A DNA stretch of 64,000 bases from Ordospora colligata OC4 (lineage: Eukaryota; Microsporidia; Ordosporidae): NCBI RefSeq assembly GCF_000803265.1, contig NW_014575404.1, forward strand, positions 186,001 through 250,000, in the 5' to 3' direction. Positions within the stretch are counted from its first letter, which is position 1; every line of letters starts with the position of its first letter. The position numbers were made by a program, and so were the translations under genes. Under the pieces are notes generated by a model. That model had not been told where the DNA came from. It searched no databases and saw only the letters and a program-made list of their open reading frames with translations. This document shows, in pieces, positions 52,341 to 61,198 of this stretch.

Positions 52341-52535
52341 ATGGGAAATGCCTGTGGGCAGAACAACCAGCCAAATATCAACAAAAGGATATTTACAAGG
52401 CTTATAGAGGCAATAGAAAGCCTCTCATGTGATCAAGACAAAGCAAGTATACAGCAAGATAACAGCAACAAAGTACATGAAAAATGGAGTGAAGAGAAAA
52501 TACAGTTTATGAGAAAGTACGGGCACATGAGATGA
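52341..52535 (+). CDS. possible N-myristoylated microprotein
   Basis: A 64-residue frame starting MGNACGQNNQPN, a good N-myristoylation signal (Gly2) with a Cys at 5 for palmitoylation. An amphipathic helix (KRIFTRLIEAIESL) and a polar tail follow. CCC is 9 bp before this ATG (cacccacaaacaaATG). An in-frame ATG at 52296, with GGG directly before it, would give 79 residues and bury the myristoyl site. Small dually acylated proteins often anchor complexes on vacuole or vesicle membranes (Ego1, LAMTOR1, BORC myrlysin); no sequence match to these is claimed. It may be a chance frame. Confidence 0.42.
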   Translation: MGNACGQNNQPNINKRIFTRLIEAIESLSCDQDKASIQQDNSNKVHEKWSEEKIQFMRKYGHMR

Positions 52536-52720
52536 TGTAAGTGGATATCATACCTACCATAAATTAGATTCTAAGCGAACGCTCGATATATTCAGCTGAA
52601 TTTTAATCCAAATGTTCCAAGATACTTTACAAGGTTAAAAGAATAGATAAATGAAGAAGTGTGTGTACAGAGAATAAAAATGAAGAGAAAAAAAACTAAC
52701 CCTTAGAAAAGTAGTTCTGA

Positions 52721-53317
52721 ATGGATGCACCAGATCTTTACTATGAACATCAAGAGACTAATGTCACCAATAGATCGGGGATAATCCCTGCACTTCAAAA
52801 TGTAGTAGCAACTGTGAACCTGAACTGCAAACTTGATTTAAAGAACATTGCACTGCGTGCCAGAAATGCAGAATACAATCCGAAGAGATTTGCAGCAGTT
52901 ATCATGAGGATACGCGAACCCAAGACAACAGCATTGATATTTGCCTCAGGAAAGATGGTGATAACTGGTGCAAAGAGCGAAAAGAGCTCAAAAATGGCTG
53001 CACAGCGATATGCAAAGATAATCCACAAATTAGGATTCAATGCAACTTTCGATGACTTCAAGATACAAAATATCGTCTCTTCATGCGACATCAAATTTAG
53101 CATCCGATTGGAAGGACTAGCATATGCGCATAGCAACTACTGCAGTTACGAGCCAGAGCTTTTCCCAGGCTTAATATACAGAATGGTGAAGCCAAAGATT
53201 GTTCTGTTGATCTTTGTCTCTGGGAAGATTGTTCTTACAGGTGCAAAGGTGAGAGATGACATATACCAGGCATTTGAAAATATATATCCGGTCCTTACAC
53301 AATACAGAAAGACGTAG
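52721..53317 (+). CDS. SPT15: TATA-binding protein
   Basis: General transcription factor used by all three nuclear polymerases, 198 residues. Two imperfect repeats of the saddle: [20 protein letters not shown] to [17 protein letters not shown], and [20 protein letters not shown] to [36 protein letters not shown] and [20 protein letters not shown] are the conserved DNA-contact strands. The N-terminal tail is short (about 25 residues). CCC lies 21 bp before the ATG (aacccttagaaaagtagttctgaATG). Confidence 0.97.
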   Translation: MDAPDLYYEHQETNVTNRSGIIPALQNVVATVNLNCKLDLKNIALRARNAEYNPKRFAAVIMRIREPKTTALIFASGKMVITGAKSEKSSKMAAQRYAKIIHKLGFNATFDDFKIQNIVSSCDIKFSIRLEGLAYAHSNYCSYEPELFPGLIYRMVKPKIVLLIFVSGKIVLTGAKVRDDIYQAFENIYPVLTQYRKT

Positions 53318-53402
53318 CTTGTTGCATGTGCTTTTTGGGCTATGCAATAGACTAATAAAGTATTTTATTGTTGTTTGTTTAAGAATGTTTCTGAAGTTTC
53401 AA

Positions 53403-53804
53403 TCAATCAGACCTAGTGCCTGATATGGTCATGAGTGGTGATTTTGGATTTGATTGTATCTGTCTTATTGTAAGCATCCCTGTATATTCTGTATCTCCAT
53501 CGACTTCGATTTGGAAAATGCCAAAGGCACGTCCGTCTATAGACATTATTCGGTCTCCTTCTAACAGAACAAATACAATGTACTCTACAAGCACAGAGAT
53601 TAAAACATCGCCCGAGTCTGAAGATATGCATCCTGTGTTGTTTATACCTATTATTGAAAATGACAGCGGTGTGGCATGAACTCTTGATGAATAAAACAGT
53701 ATATGTGATGCGATCTTTGCATATACTGCCTTATGTGGATTTGAAAGGCATCGCGGACTGATTTCTACTTGAACCATGGCTCTTATCGACTTGAACCCAG
53801 CCAT
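53403..53804 (-). CDS. RPA43: RNA polymerase I A43-like subunit (Rpb7 family)
   Basis: A 133-residue protein matching the N-terminal tip domain of the Rpb7/A43 family: VQVEISPRCLSNPHKAVYAKI, then ILFYSSRVHATPLSFSIIGI. The latter resembles the LxxYxPxLxGVxLAYSNI of A43 better than the corresponding Rpb7 segment. VLISVLVEYIVFVLLEGDRIM corresponds to the strand that ends with the FxPxxGxxLxG turn. The OB domain is reduced (about residues 95-133). A43 forms the Pol I stalk and binds Rrn3. Yeast A43 is 326 residues. CCC 7 bp upstream (tgatcccagatagATG) supports the start. Rpc25 or Rpb7 are the alternatives. Confidence 0.52.
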   Translation of the reverse strand: MAGFKSIRAMVQVEISPRCLSNPHKAVYAKIASHILFYSSRVHATPLSFSIIGINNTGCISSDSGDVLISVLVEYIVFVLLEGDRIMSIDGRAFGIFQIEVDGDTEYTGMLTIRQIQSNPKSPLMTISGTRSD

Positions 53805-53851
53805 CTATCTGGGATCAAAAATAATGAGTAATTCAGATCATGGACCCCAAG

Positions 53852-55933
53852 ATGGACCTTATTACAGGGTACTTCAGACACACAAGAAAAATAAAATACA
53901 GATGTGATGCATCGATCAGTTTGGTGTATGTTTCTGAGATATCTGATCCAAACATGCCTGATGAGTACTTGGTGTTTGATGAGTATGGATCTATGCTCAT
54001 ATTTACCTGTGTTAAAGATAATAAGACTTTTGAGGGATGCCTGAAGTACAAACTAGGGAGTAAAAACAAATGCTTTGAACTTTCTGCACATCCATGCGGT
54101 GATGTGAGTATTCTGATAGACGGTAAGTGCCTTTATGTGCATTCCAAAGATTCAGACACACCTACAAGACATTTAATATTTTCAGAAGGAATGTTAAAAG
54201 ACAGTTGCAATACATCATGCCTAGAACAATCAGAAAGCGAAGAATCGAGATATTACGGCGGTAACGAGGATATTTGTGAGCAATACCAAAAATGCAATTC
54301 CACAGGACATGCATTTATAGTAGTTTCATTTCTGAAGTCAATAGTGCCTGAGTGTCATACAAAATTCTCGCACTTTTGCATTTCTAATGCTGAACCAGTA
54401 TATGGACAGGTGCTGGCTTGTTATGCTAATGGAGTGATTGTCTATCACACTATTACATCACCTGTATTCTTAAATTTCAACGAACTATTTTCTAAACAAC
54501 AGTATTTCACAAAGCTCAGTGGCATTCCATACTTTCCACACACTAACTTCATCATAAGCAGCGATTGGAAGCAAATATACGAGTCAAGGGAGTATGCGTT
54601 TAGATATAGCTATCCATTTAAGTTTCTTCGCAAGGTGTTAGGATTGATCTTGCTGGAGGAGAGGATTATGTTTTATTCAGCACAAGACTCGTCTCTAAAA
54701 GTGATGCAAATCCTGGATCTTGCAAGACCATTCAAATGGCATCATATTTTATGCATGCCTCTTGTTGATGAGATGCGTGAGATTCTTAACAGCCCCTTGC
54801 CATTTATTGTATGCACAAGCCACAGAATTGAAATAAAAGACGTTATGATTGTTGACTTGGATCGCTTAACAATTCATGGATGTAAAAGAAGCAGCATTCC
54901 ATTACGAGAGAGTAAAGAAAGCATTGCTAATAAAAGCAGCATAGAGAGCATAAAAAGTTGTATCAGGTCAATAGTTATCGAAGTGACTTTCTGGAGAGAG
55001 TATTTGATCAAAAGACATGGAAGTGAGATTCTAGAGCTGATTGTGGACGATCCTTCTGCATTCCTTGGCAAAAATCACGGGTTCTACTGCGATTTTTTCA
55101 AGACACGGATGTTTTTGATGTTTTTTACAAGAATGCAGGCACATTTATGCAGATACTTGGTAGAGATTGGAAGTGAAATGTCAGTGACGTTGCTTCCATA
55201 TGTTTTACTGAGCCAAGAGGTAAGGCCAGCGATTATGAATCTTTGGATTGAATTGTTTGATGGAGATATGAACTCTGTTATAGATTATCTTTTATGCAAA
55301 AACATGCTTCAAGAGGCAGCAGGTGCTGTTTTAAAGAGATTAAGCCATGAAAAGAACCATGATGGAATAAGGAAAATCATTTCACATCTTAGTACTCCAA
55401 AACACGATATCTTCATGAATATCAACTCTGTTTCTGAGATGCCATGCATGGACTTTGGAGATCTCTACTTCTACAAGATATTTCATCTGAAAGCATGCGA
55501 ATGCAGAGCTTTGGAGTTTGACAATGAAAGTCTTGAACCAAATTCTAATTGGAATGGCAGGGAGAAAATGCGATCTGAAATACGAAGTATATTAACAAAC
55601 ATGGATCAAGATGTCTTTGACGAAAATATATCTAAATGCAAAGGATGTACAACCAAAAGATCAATGATCCTTATTTGTGGTCCTAATGAGTATGCATATC
55701 TTTGCTTCTTACTTGCACATGAAAATATAATACCTATGCTAAAGTACTTTGGATACAGCAATGCATTTGAGAAAGCACCACAAGCATATTGGAGCATTGT
55801 AGTCTACTTTATGTATTTCAATTTTCCATTGAAGGGAGGTCTTGTGGATAAGAAAGTTGATATTCTAATGAAAGAGCTTCCGGATCTTGACCTTCGACTA
55901 GATGGCAGGCCTTTGTTGTATATCAATCCATAG
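53852..55933 (+). CDS. large unknown protein with a DENN-like segment
   Basis: A 693-residue soluble protein. The N-terminal 200 residues are beta-rich. A central segment, ILCMPLVDEMREIL, then PLPFIVCTSHRIE, then DVMIVDLDRLTIHG, resembles the cDENN core (LPxxLxDxLxAPxPYIxGVxS...VVIVDLDxxxI). FFTRMQAHLCRYLVEIG and a helical C-terminal third follow. DENN proteins are exchange factors for Rab GTPases; a TBC GAP lies at 63 kb. The match is short, so a helical-repeat trafficking or pore protein cannot be excluded. CCCC is 3 bp before the ATG at 53852; an in-frame ATG is at 53840. Confidence 0.72.
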   Translation: MDLITGYFRHTRKIKYRCDASISLVYVSEISDPNMPDEYLVFDEYGSMLIFTCVKDNKTFEGCLKYKLGSKNKCFELSAHPCGDVSILIDGKCLYVHSKDSDTPTRHLIFSEGMLKDSCNTSCLEQSESEESRYYGGNEDICEQYQKCNSTGHAFIVVSFLKSIVPECHTKFSHFCISNAEPVYGQVLACYANGVIVYHTITSPVFLNFNELFSKQQYFTKLSGIPYFPHTNFIISSDWKQIYESREYAFRYSYPFKFLRKVLGLILLEERIMFYSAQDSSLKVMQILDLARPFKWHHILCMPLVDEMREILNSPLPFIVCTSHRIEIKDVMIVDLDRLTIHGCKRSSIPLRESKESIANKSSIESIKSCIRSIVIEVTFWREYLIKRHGSEILELIVDDPSAFLGKNHGFYCDFFKTRMFLMFFTRMQAHLCRYLVEIGSEMSVTLLPYVLLSQEVRPAIMNLWIELFDGDMNSVIDYLLCKNMLQEAAGAVLKRLSHEKNHDGIRKIISHLSTPKHDIFMNINSVSEMPCMDFGDLYFYKIFHLKACECRALEFDNESLEPNSNWNGREKMRSEIRSILTNMDQDVFDENISKCKGCTTKRSMILICGPNEYAYLCFLLAHENIIPMLKYFGYSNAFEKAPQAYWSIVVYFMYFNFPLKGGLVDKKVDILMKELPDLDLRLDGRPLLYINP

Positions 55934-56022
55934 ACGTACAAAAGAGCATTACTCAGCTAATATAAATGTGCTGCTTTACGAATACAATGCGATGCATAAT
56001 GTATACAAACTATGTTTATTGT

Positions 56023-57252
56023 CTATAAAACCATGTGATTAATGTCTATATCTGCACTTTCAATCTTATTTGTAATTATGTATGTATATATTGGCACTGT
56101 TATGCCATGGATAATGACACTCATAAAAACAGTGCAGGTTACAAAGTCTATTGTAAGCGAGTCTTGGATCTTGTCAGTAAGAAGAGCATAATAAAGCGAG
56201 CCCACGCCTATTGGGCCAAACCATCCAACGAACAAAGCCTCTTTGAGAGATTTAAGTTCTGGAATGCACTTGTATAGCATCATACAGATAAGAGGCCTTC
56301 TGATAAATATAACAGCCAACGAAATGCCTACATTGAATGCAGTGAATTTTTCGAAGTATATCCTCGATCCAAAGAACATGAAGAATGAAGTGCTTAAGAT
56401 TGTGTCTGTGATTTCTTGTAGATTTGAGTTCTTGATTTCTAGTATAAACCACTCATCAAAAGAAAACATTATTCCAGCAAAGAATATGCATATGAGTTCG
56501 CTTCCTCCAATGAACTCCATGAATGACATCGAGAACACCGTAAGAACAATGGTATGCACAAAGAATGATTCCATACCAACGAGTTTCCATGTGTAGCAGT
56601 ATCTCAGTGCCTGTCTTGAAACAATGCCAGCAAAAAGGCCCACCACTGCAGAAACAAAAACCTTGAGAAACAGGTTGTCAATAATGAATGAACGGATGTT
56701 GTTTGTGGCAATATTCAATCCAAGAAATAGAAGGATGATTCCCATTCCGTCATTTATCCCACTTTCTGCTGCAAGTAGCAATCTTATTCTTTCAGGAACC
56801 AGTTTAGTAGCAACTTTTCCTTGGATAATGCTAGAGCTCAGGATTGGATCTGTAGGAGTTAAACACGATGCAATGGACCATGAAATAAGTTTGCTATATC
56901 CACTAAATAGGTAGATCATGCCAAATGAAAACATGCACTTAAGCATACCAACAACAACCACAAGAACAAATACCGACTGCCATTTTGCCATTACATAGTT
57001 TTTAGGCAAAGACATTGCCACAGTCATTGTCTGAATACAAAGGATAGCTCTTGAGAAGTTGTACATTGCAGCTTTTGAGTATGTATTGTTCATGTCTAGG
57101 ACGCCCAACACACTATGACCAAGGAATATTCCAACCAACACAGAAATCAAAGGTTCTGACAGCAACAGTTTCTCCTTTATGTATTTGGACACCAATCCAA
57201 ACACCAATACGAATGATGAGGAAGCCAAGAGTAATTTGAAAGCATCCTCCAT
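56023..57252 (-). CDS. NHA1: Na+(K+)/H+ antiporter, NHA1 type
   Basis: Plasma-membrane cation/proton exchanger of the CPA1 fungal Nha1/Sod2 branch, 409 residues with about 12 hydrophobic segments. Diagnostic: SCLTPTDPILSSSIIQGKVA and LLAAESGINDGMGIILLFLG, in which the ND pair is the ion-binding site. KYIKEKLLLSEPLISVLVGIFLG and GWFGPIGVGSLYYALL are also as in the family. It stops soon after the last membrane span, lacking the long cytoplasmic tail of yeast Nha1 (985 residues). It would manage salt and pH across the parasite membrane. No C/G run precedes its ATG. It is convergent with the previous gene. Confidence 0.93.
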   Translation of the reverse strand: MEDAFKLLLASSSFVLVFGLVSKYIKEKLLLSEPLISVLVGIFLGHSVLGVLDMNNTYSKAAMYNFSRAILCIQTMTVAMSLPKNYVMAKWQSVFVLVVVVGMLKCMFSFGMIYLFSGYSKLISWSIASCLTPTDPILSSSIIQGKVATKLVPERIRLLLAAESGINDGMGIILLFLGLNIATNNIRSFIIDNLFLKVFVSAVVGLFAGIVSRQALRYCYTWKLVGMESFFVHTIVLTVFSMSFMEFIGGSELICIFFAGIMFSFDEWFILEIKNSNLQEITDTILSTSFFMFFGSRIYFEKFTAFNVGISLAVIFIRRPLICMMLYKCIPELKSLKEALFVGWFGPIGVGSLYYALLTDKIQDSLTIDFVTCTVFMSVIIHGITVPIYTYIITNKIESADIDINHMVL

Positions 57253-57463
57253 TGCTGTATATCTTTAAGATTGTTATACTTTAATGCTTATTCCAATTAA
57301 AACATGTTGCAACTTGAAACAGAAGCATATTATATTGTAGGAAATCTTTGAGTCTTGAGCTACTGTAAATGCAGTTACAACAAATTAAGGCATTATGAGT
57401 TTGAAACCAAAAGTCAACTAATAAACAATAATATAAAATTGAAATTTATGAACCAACGCATAT

Positions 57464-58147
57464 TCACTCTTCTTCTGAATAGCTCTTGAAGGTGTAATTT
57501 AATTTTGAATCGTTCGTATCCAACGCCAATGATACATCCTGTACAGCTTTCTTTCCAACCGATGCAATTCTTGAAACACCTGTACTGTCTCGTATGATCA
57601 TCTTGAATTTCGGAGTCTCACTTGATATAAGTTGTCTAACATACTCAAGTTTCTTCTTGCATTCTTCATGGCTTGCCTGGACATCAACAAACATTGATGA
57701 ACCAAATCCAGTGGAGTAGTCTCCTTCCCCACATGCATTCTTTAGTTGATCTTCTGCTTTTACAAGGATAGATTCAACTATGCATGTTGAAGGCGTATTA
57801 CTTTCATAGGTGTAAGAAAATTCTTCTGAGATTATTTCGACTGATGTCATTGCAGTTAGGTTCATTTCCCTGGAAAGGTCGCTTTTATCATCAAACTCGC
57901 ATTCTATACACACACTTCCGACTGCATTGCATCCATCGCCTAAAACATCCACGGTTTTTTGCCCACATGCATCACAAGCAAATACACAAACAACTTCATG
58001 TGGCTCGACTGCAGTAATCCTCACTGTTCTTATCTCTCCCTGCTCGCCACATGCAAAACAAGGTATCTTGTTTACTTGAATGGCTTCTTTTATTTCTTCT
58101 TCATAACCAGTATATTCCATGAAGGGATCTGAAGATATTTGCTTCAT
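57464..58147 (-). CDS. ZPR1: half-length ZPR1 zinc-finger protein
   Basis: ZPR1 proteins normally carry two tandem modules, each a C4 zinc finger plus a double-stranded beta-helix (about 450 residues). This 227-residue protein has one: CFACGEQGEIRTVRITAVEP, then HEVVCVFACDACGQKTVDV, then DKSDLSREMNLTAMTSVEI, CIVESILVKAEDQL and PKFKMIIRDSTGVS. ZPR1 acts as a folding chaperone for EF-1alpha in yeast and also in snRNP and cell-cycle contexts. The one module seems complete and ends in an acidic tail. No C/G run marks the ATG. A second module could be encoded elsewhere or lost. Confidence 0.8.
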   Translation of the reverse strand: MKQISSDPFMEYTGYEEEIKEAIQVNKIPCFACGEQGEIRTVRITAVEPHEVVCVFACDACGQKTVDVLGDGCNAVGSVCIECEFDDKSDLSREMNLTAMTSVEIISEEFSYTYESNTPSTCIVESILVKAEDQLKNACGEGDYSTGFGSSMFVDVQASHEECKKKLEYVRQLISSETPKFKMIIRDSTGVSRIASVGKKAVQDVSLALDTNDSKLNYTFKSYSEEE

Positions 58148-58181
58148 TTTTCACAACAATGCTATAAGTATATGATATATC

Positions 58182-58267
58182 CTTGAATATAACTGAACTT
58201 ACCGTTAAGAATATCAAAAGTAGACTTGAATATAACTGAACATACTATTAAGGTTATCAAATGCACA
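58182..58267. repeat. 43-bp tandem duplication
   Basis: Two adjacent 43-bp units (58182-58224 and 58225-58267) share cttgaatataactgaac exactly and about 33 of 43 positions overall. They lie in the 211-bp gap between the ZPR1 start and the end of the LisH/WD gene, both minus strand. Confidence 0.75.
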
Positions 58268-58358
58268 TGCTGTTAAAAATATGCATTACATTATTAACGC
58301 TCTTCTAGGATCTTTAATGCATGAAAAAACTCACTAAATATATCCAGTCAACAATACT

Positions 58359-59846
58359 TTAATCTTCAAGACATTTAACCAGCATCTTGCACTCGCCACC
58401 AGCACTACAGCTAACAATGCTTGACTTTCTAAACACATTTACACATTCAAGTCCTATTACATTTGTATCATGAAGCTTAACTCTACTCAACGATTTTCCG
58501 TTATTAAACCAAACGTTCTGGAATGATGCAACTACAAGATTCCCATCAATCAACGCCGCAGTCTTAACTCCCTCATTTATGCTCAGTGTCTTCACTTTCT
58601 GAACCCTCTTGTCCAGCCATATTGCCTGGTTATTAAACACTATAATAAACCCTTCTTTAATCCTCTTAATCTCAGTTACCTGTCCCTTTAGGATCTCCAT
58701 CATCTCAATGTTAAGCTCAAAGTCATACACATACACTCGATTTTTATCTGCAAACATAAAATTATCTTCAGAAATGCAACATATGTGAGCTATATCTCCG
58801 CTCAGGACCTCCTCTCGCTCAAAAACTCCATTCATGTTCCATTTTCTCATAATTCCTGCACTGTCCAGTGAGTGAATAAAATCAAGAACCTCATAACTAA
58901 CTATAGGCGCATTATGCCCCTTCAGCACATTTGAAATCTCCAGATGCACTCCTCCCTTCATTTCGCACCTTAAAATCAAGAGATCATTCCCTCCAATTCC
59001 ACACACAATAACAACCTGATCCTCATACTCTTTTATCTTCATATCATGCACCTGCTCAATCGTTTCTATCATGGACTCGGTTTTTCCAGACAGTAGATTC
59101 ACTACCATTATGGTCTTGCTTGAAAATGAGACAATCAGCATTTTGTGTTCTTGTGCAACCGCACTGCAAATAATCGTAGCCTCTCCAGGTACAAAACACA
59201 TTACCTCCTTCAATCCAATACTTCCATCAGTATGCTGACGCTCTGCTAAAGTATGGCCCATTGATGATTCTAGTACATCTGACCGTTCATCTACATGCCT
59301 TCTAGAAGGTTTTGATCCAATCGTATTCTGCTCATCGAACCAATTCTGCCTGGTACTCATGTGTGGCATCCTGTACCCACCAGGCATCTGCTTTCTTGGA
59401 TCATAAAATCCAGACATTCCCTCGGAGCTTGGAGGCGTTTGCTGTCCATATATCTTTCTTTGATCATATTGCTGCTGATAAGGCATAGACTGCCTCTTAT
59501 ATGCATCCATTCCTCTTCCATATCCTCCAACTGCTCCATCCATCTTGCCTATTTGCTGCTGCCGCCGCTTTTCATTCTCAAGCCTCATCATAATCCCCTC
59601 GATCCTTGCAAGGTCTTGAGAGTTCGACAAAAAGCCAGACCTTACTGCAGAAATCTCGTGAAATACCGAATACCACTGTGCAAGGACAGGTGCCCCCTCA
59701 TTCGACTTAAACTCCCCAAGGCCTGCCTCACTACAAAACATTTTTGCAGATCCTTCATAGTTCATCTTCATCAGATAATCATACACCAGCATATTCAGCA
59801 CATCATAAGCACTCGATTCCTTCTTTTTATAGGCATGATCTCCCAT
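58359..59846 (-). CDS. LisH/LUFS domain WD-repeat protein, LEUNIG/Flo8-like
   Basis: A 495-residue protein. The N-terminus is a LisH motif in a LUFS context: DVLNMLVYDYLMKMNYEGSA, then GAPVLAQWYSVFHEI, matching LNxYIYDYLxKxxxxxxA...GFLxEWWSVFWDI of LEUNIG, Flo8 and SSBP. A Gln/Tyr/Gly-rich linker (about 90-190) leads into a beta-propeller (VLKGHNAPIVSYEVLDFIHS, IMRKWNMNGV). LEUNIG-type proteins are Tup1/Groucho-like co-repressors; Flo8/Mss11 are activators without propellers. Full seven blades are hard to count; the propeller is poorly conserved. CCC lies 12 bp before the ATG (aacccttgaaatttaaATG). Confidence 0.68.
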   Translation of the reverse strand: MGDHAYKKKESSAYDVLNMLVYDYLMKMNYEGSAKMFCSEAGLGEFKSNEGAPVLAQWYSVFHEISAVRSGFLSNSQDLARIEGIMMRLENEKRRQQQIGKMDGAVGGYGRGMDAYKRQSMPYQQQYDQRKIYGQQTPPSSEGMSGFYDPRKQMPGGYRMPHMSTRQNWFDEQNTIGSKPSRRHVDERSDVLESSMGHTLAERQHTDGSIGLKEVMCFVPGEATIICSAVAQEHKMLIVSFSSKTIMVVNLLSGKTESMIETIEQVHDMKIKEYEDQVVIVCGIGGNDLLILRCEMKGGVHLEISNVLKGHNAPIVSYEVLDFIHSLDSAGIMRKWNMNGVFEREEVLSGDIAHICCISEDNFMFADKNRVYVYDFELNIEMMEILKGQVTEIKRIKEGFIIVFNNQAIWLDKRVQKVKTLSINEGVKTAALIDGNLVVASFQNVWFNNGKSLSRVKLHDTNVIGLECVNVFRKSSIVSCSAGGECKMLVKCLED

Positions 59847-60057
59847 TTAAATTTCAAGGGTTTCCATTTTCAAAACTTTAGGCATGCTTGAAATCGTTGT
59901 ACCTGACAAACATTTACAGCTCTATTGTTCACTTCTTCATTTATAAAATTATTTCTAAGTTTTGGATTTGGCATTCATGCGCTTCTTAGTCTATTACATC
60001 AGCATTAGCAATTAACTAAATCATAAATCTTTTATTTCACTTTATAGCGCGATTACC

Positions 60058-61137
60058 TTAATTTACTATCACAACGCAGAAATCATTTCCAACATCAAAA
60101 TCAACCACCTCAGGAAAATCAAACGGAATCCTTCTAGGCGTGGCAACAATCTCTTCATCAAATCCAAGTGCTCCACCAAAACCCATTCCCCATGAGTACA
60201 GATCATTTCCCACTAAGCATACACTAAAATCACTATAGGAACGCACCATCCTGACATTCTTAAGCCCTATCTTAACAAGACTATGCGAGTCTTCTGCTTT
60301 TATAATCCCAAGCTGACTCTCAATGTTTCTACCACATCCATAAATATCTCCACTTTCAGTGACAAACAGACTGTGGTATCCTCCTCCACATACCTGAGAT
60401 ATTCCATCAAGGTCTACCTTATATTTCCTAATTGTGCTTTCTGCTTTATGATGCCCTAGTTGTCCATATACATTAGATCCCCAGCAGTATGCCTCACCAC
60501 ATGTGTTCAATGCTATTAAATGGCTCAGTCCACATCCTATGCTACTGAATCTATAATTTTTCAGACGAGTCCTGATATTTGTCACTGCATCAGGCATCAG
60601 AGCTCTTACTTTGTTCCGTTCAGATGTCTTTCGTCCTAGCACTCCAAACTGGTTCGATCCAAATGTAAAAACAATTCCTTTCGAGTCAATTGCTGCTACA
60701 AAGCCATGCCCAGCATAAACAGACTTTATGTTCTTCAAAGCAACCCTCATCGGCTTAAACGAAATTCTCTTAGACGGTGTCAGCCCAAACACACCGTTAG
60801 AAGTTCTGAATGTTCCCCAAATATACACATGTCCTCTCTTGGTTAATGCAACAGATATAGATATCCCGCAATCCATATCAATAACCTTTTCATTAATAGT
60901 TATTTCTGCAGGAGTAGACTCATCACCATCCCGTCCCAGTGCACCTTCATCGTTACATCCCCATGAGTATAAAACACCTTCTGAACTCAATGCAAGCGCA
61001 TGCATAGAGCCACATCTGACCTTCGTGATCAATATGTCATCAAAGAACCCCAGCCTTGTTGGAACACGTGTACTTTCACCGTCTTCACCTAAACCTAGCT
61101 GAGAAACTGCATTCGAGCCAAACACAAATACAGCCAT
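60058..61137 (-). CDS. PRP20: Ran guanine exchange factor RCC1
   Basis: Seven-bladed RCC1 propeller of 359 residues, which charges Ran with GTP on chromatin to drive nuclear transport. Repeats start VFGSNAVSQLGLGEDGE, VLYSWGCNDEGALGRDGDES, VFTFGSNQFGVLGRK, AYCWGSNVYGQLGHHKAE and DIYGCGRNIESQLGI. Each has the GxxxxGQLG pattern and the CGxxHxxAL turns (CGSMHALALS, CGLSHLIALN, GGGYHSLFVT). Length is near the minimum for seven repeats, so there is no nuclear localisation tail. RCC1-like proteins with other roles exist, but a lone RCC1 domain in a compact genome most likely is the Ran GEF. It is divergent from the ARC1-like gene, 61 bp apart. Confidence 0.9.
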   Translation of the reverse strand: MAVFVFGSNAVSQLGLGEDGESTRVPTRLGFFDDILITKVRCGSMHALALSSEGVLYSWGCNDEGALGRDGDESTPAEITINEKVIDMDCGISISVALTKRGHVYIWGTFRTSNGVFGLTPSKRISFKPMRVALKNIKSVYAGHGFVAAIDSKGIVFTFGSNQFGVLGRKTSERNKVRALMPDAVTNIRTRLKNYRFSSIGCGLSHLIALNTCGEAYCWGSNVYGQLGHHKAESTIRKYKVDLDGISQVCGGGYHSLFVTESGDIYGCGRNIESQLGIIKAEDSHSLVKIGLKNVRMVRSYSDFSVCLVGNDLYSWGMGFGGALGFDEEIVATPRRIPFDFPEVVDFDVGNDFCVVIVN

Positions 61138-61198
61138 TTAGAGGCTGATGATTTTCGTAAAATTTGTTCGACTGTTTTTGCTTTTGCAGCTGATACCC

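Noticed and set aside
52537..52567. GTAAGT...AAATTAG, 31 nt, intron-like
   Set aside because: It begins just after the stop codon of the small gene at 52341-52535, so it would not change any protein; the 3' end differs from TAATTTTAG.
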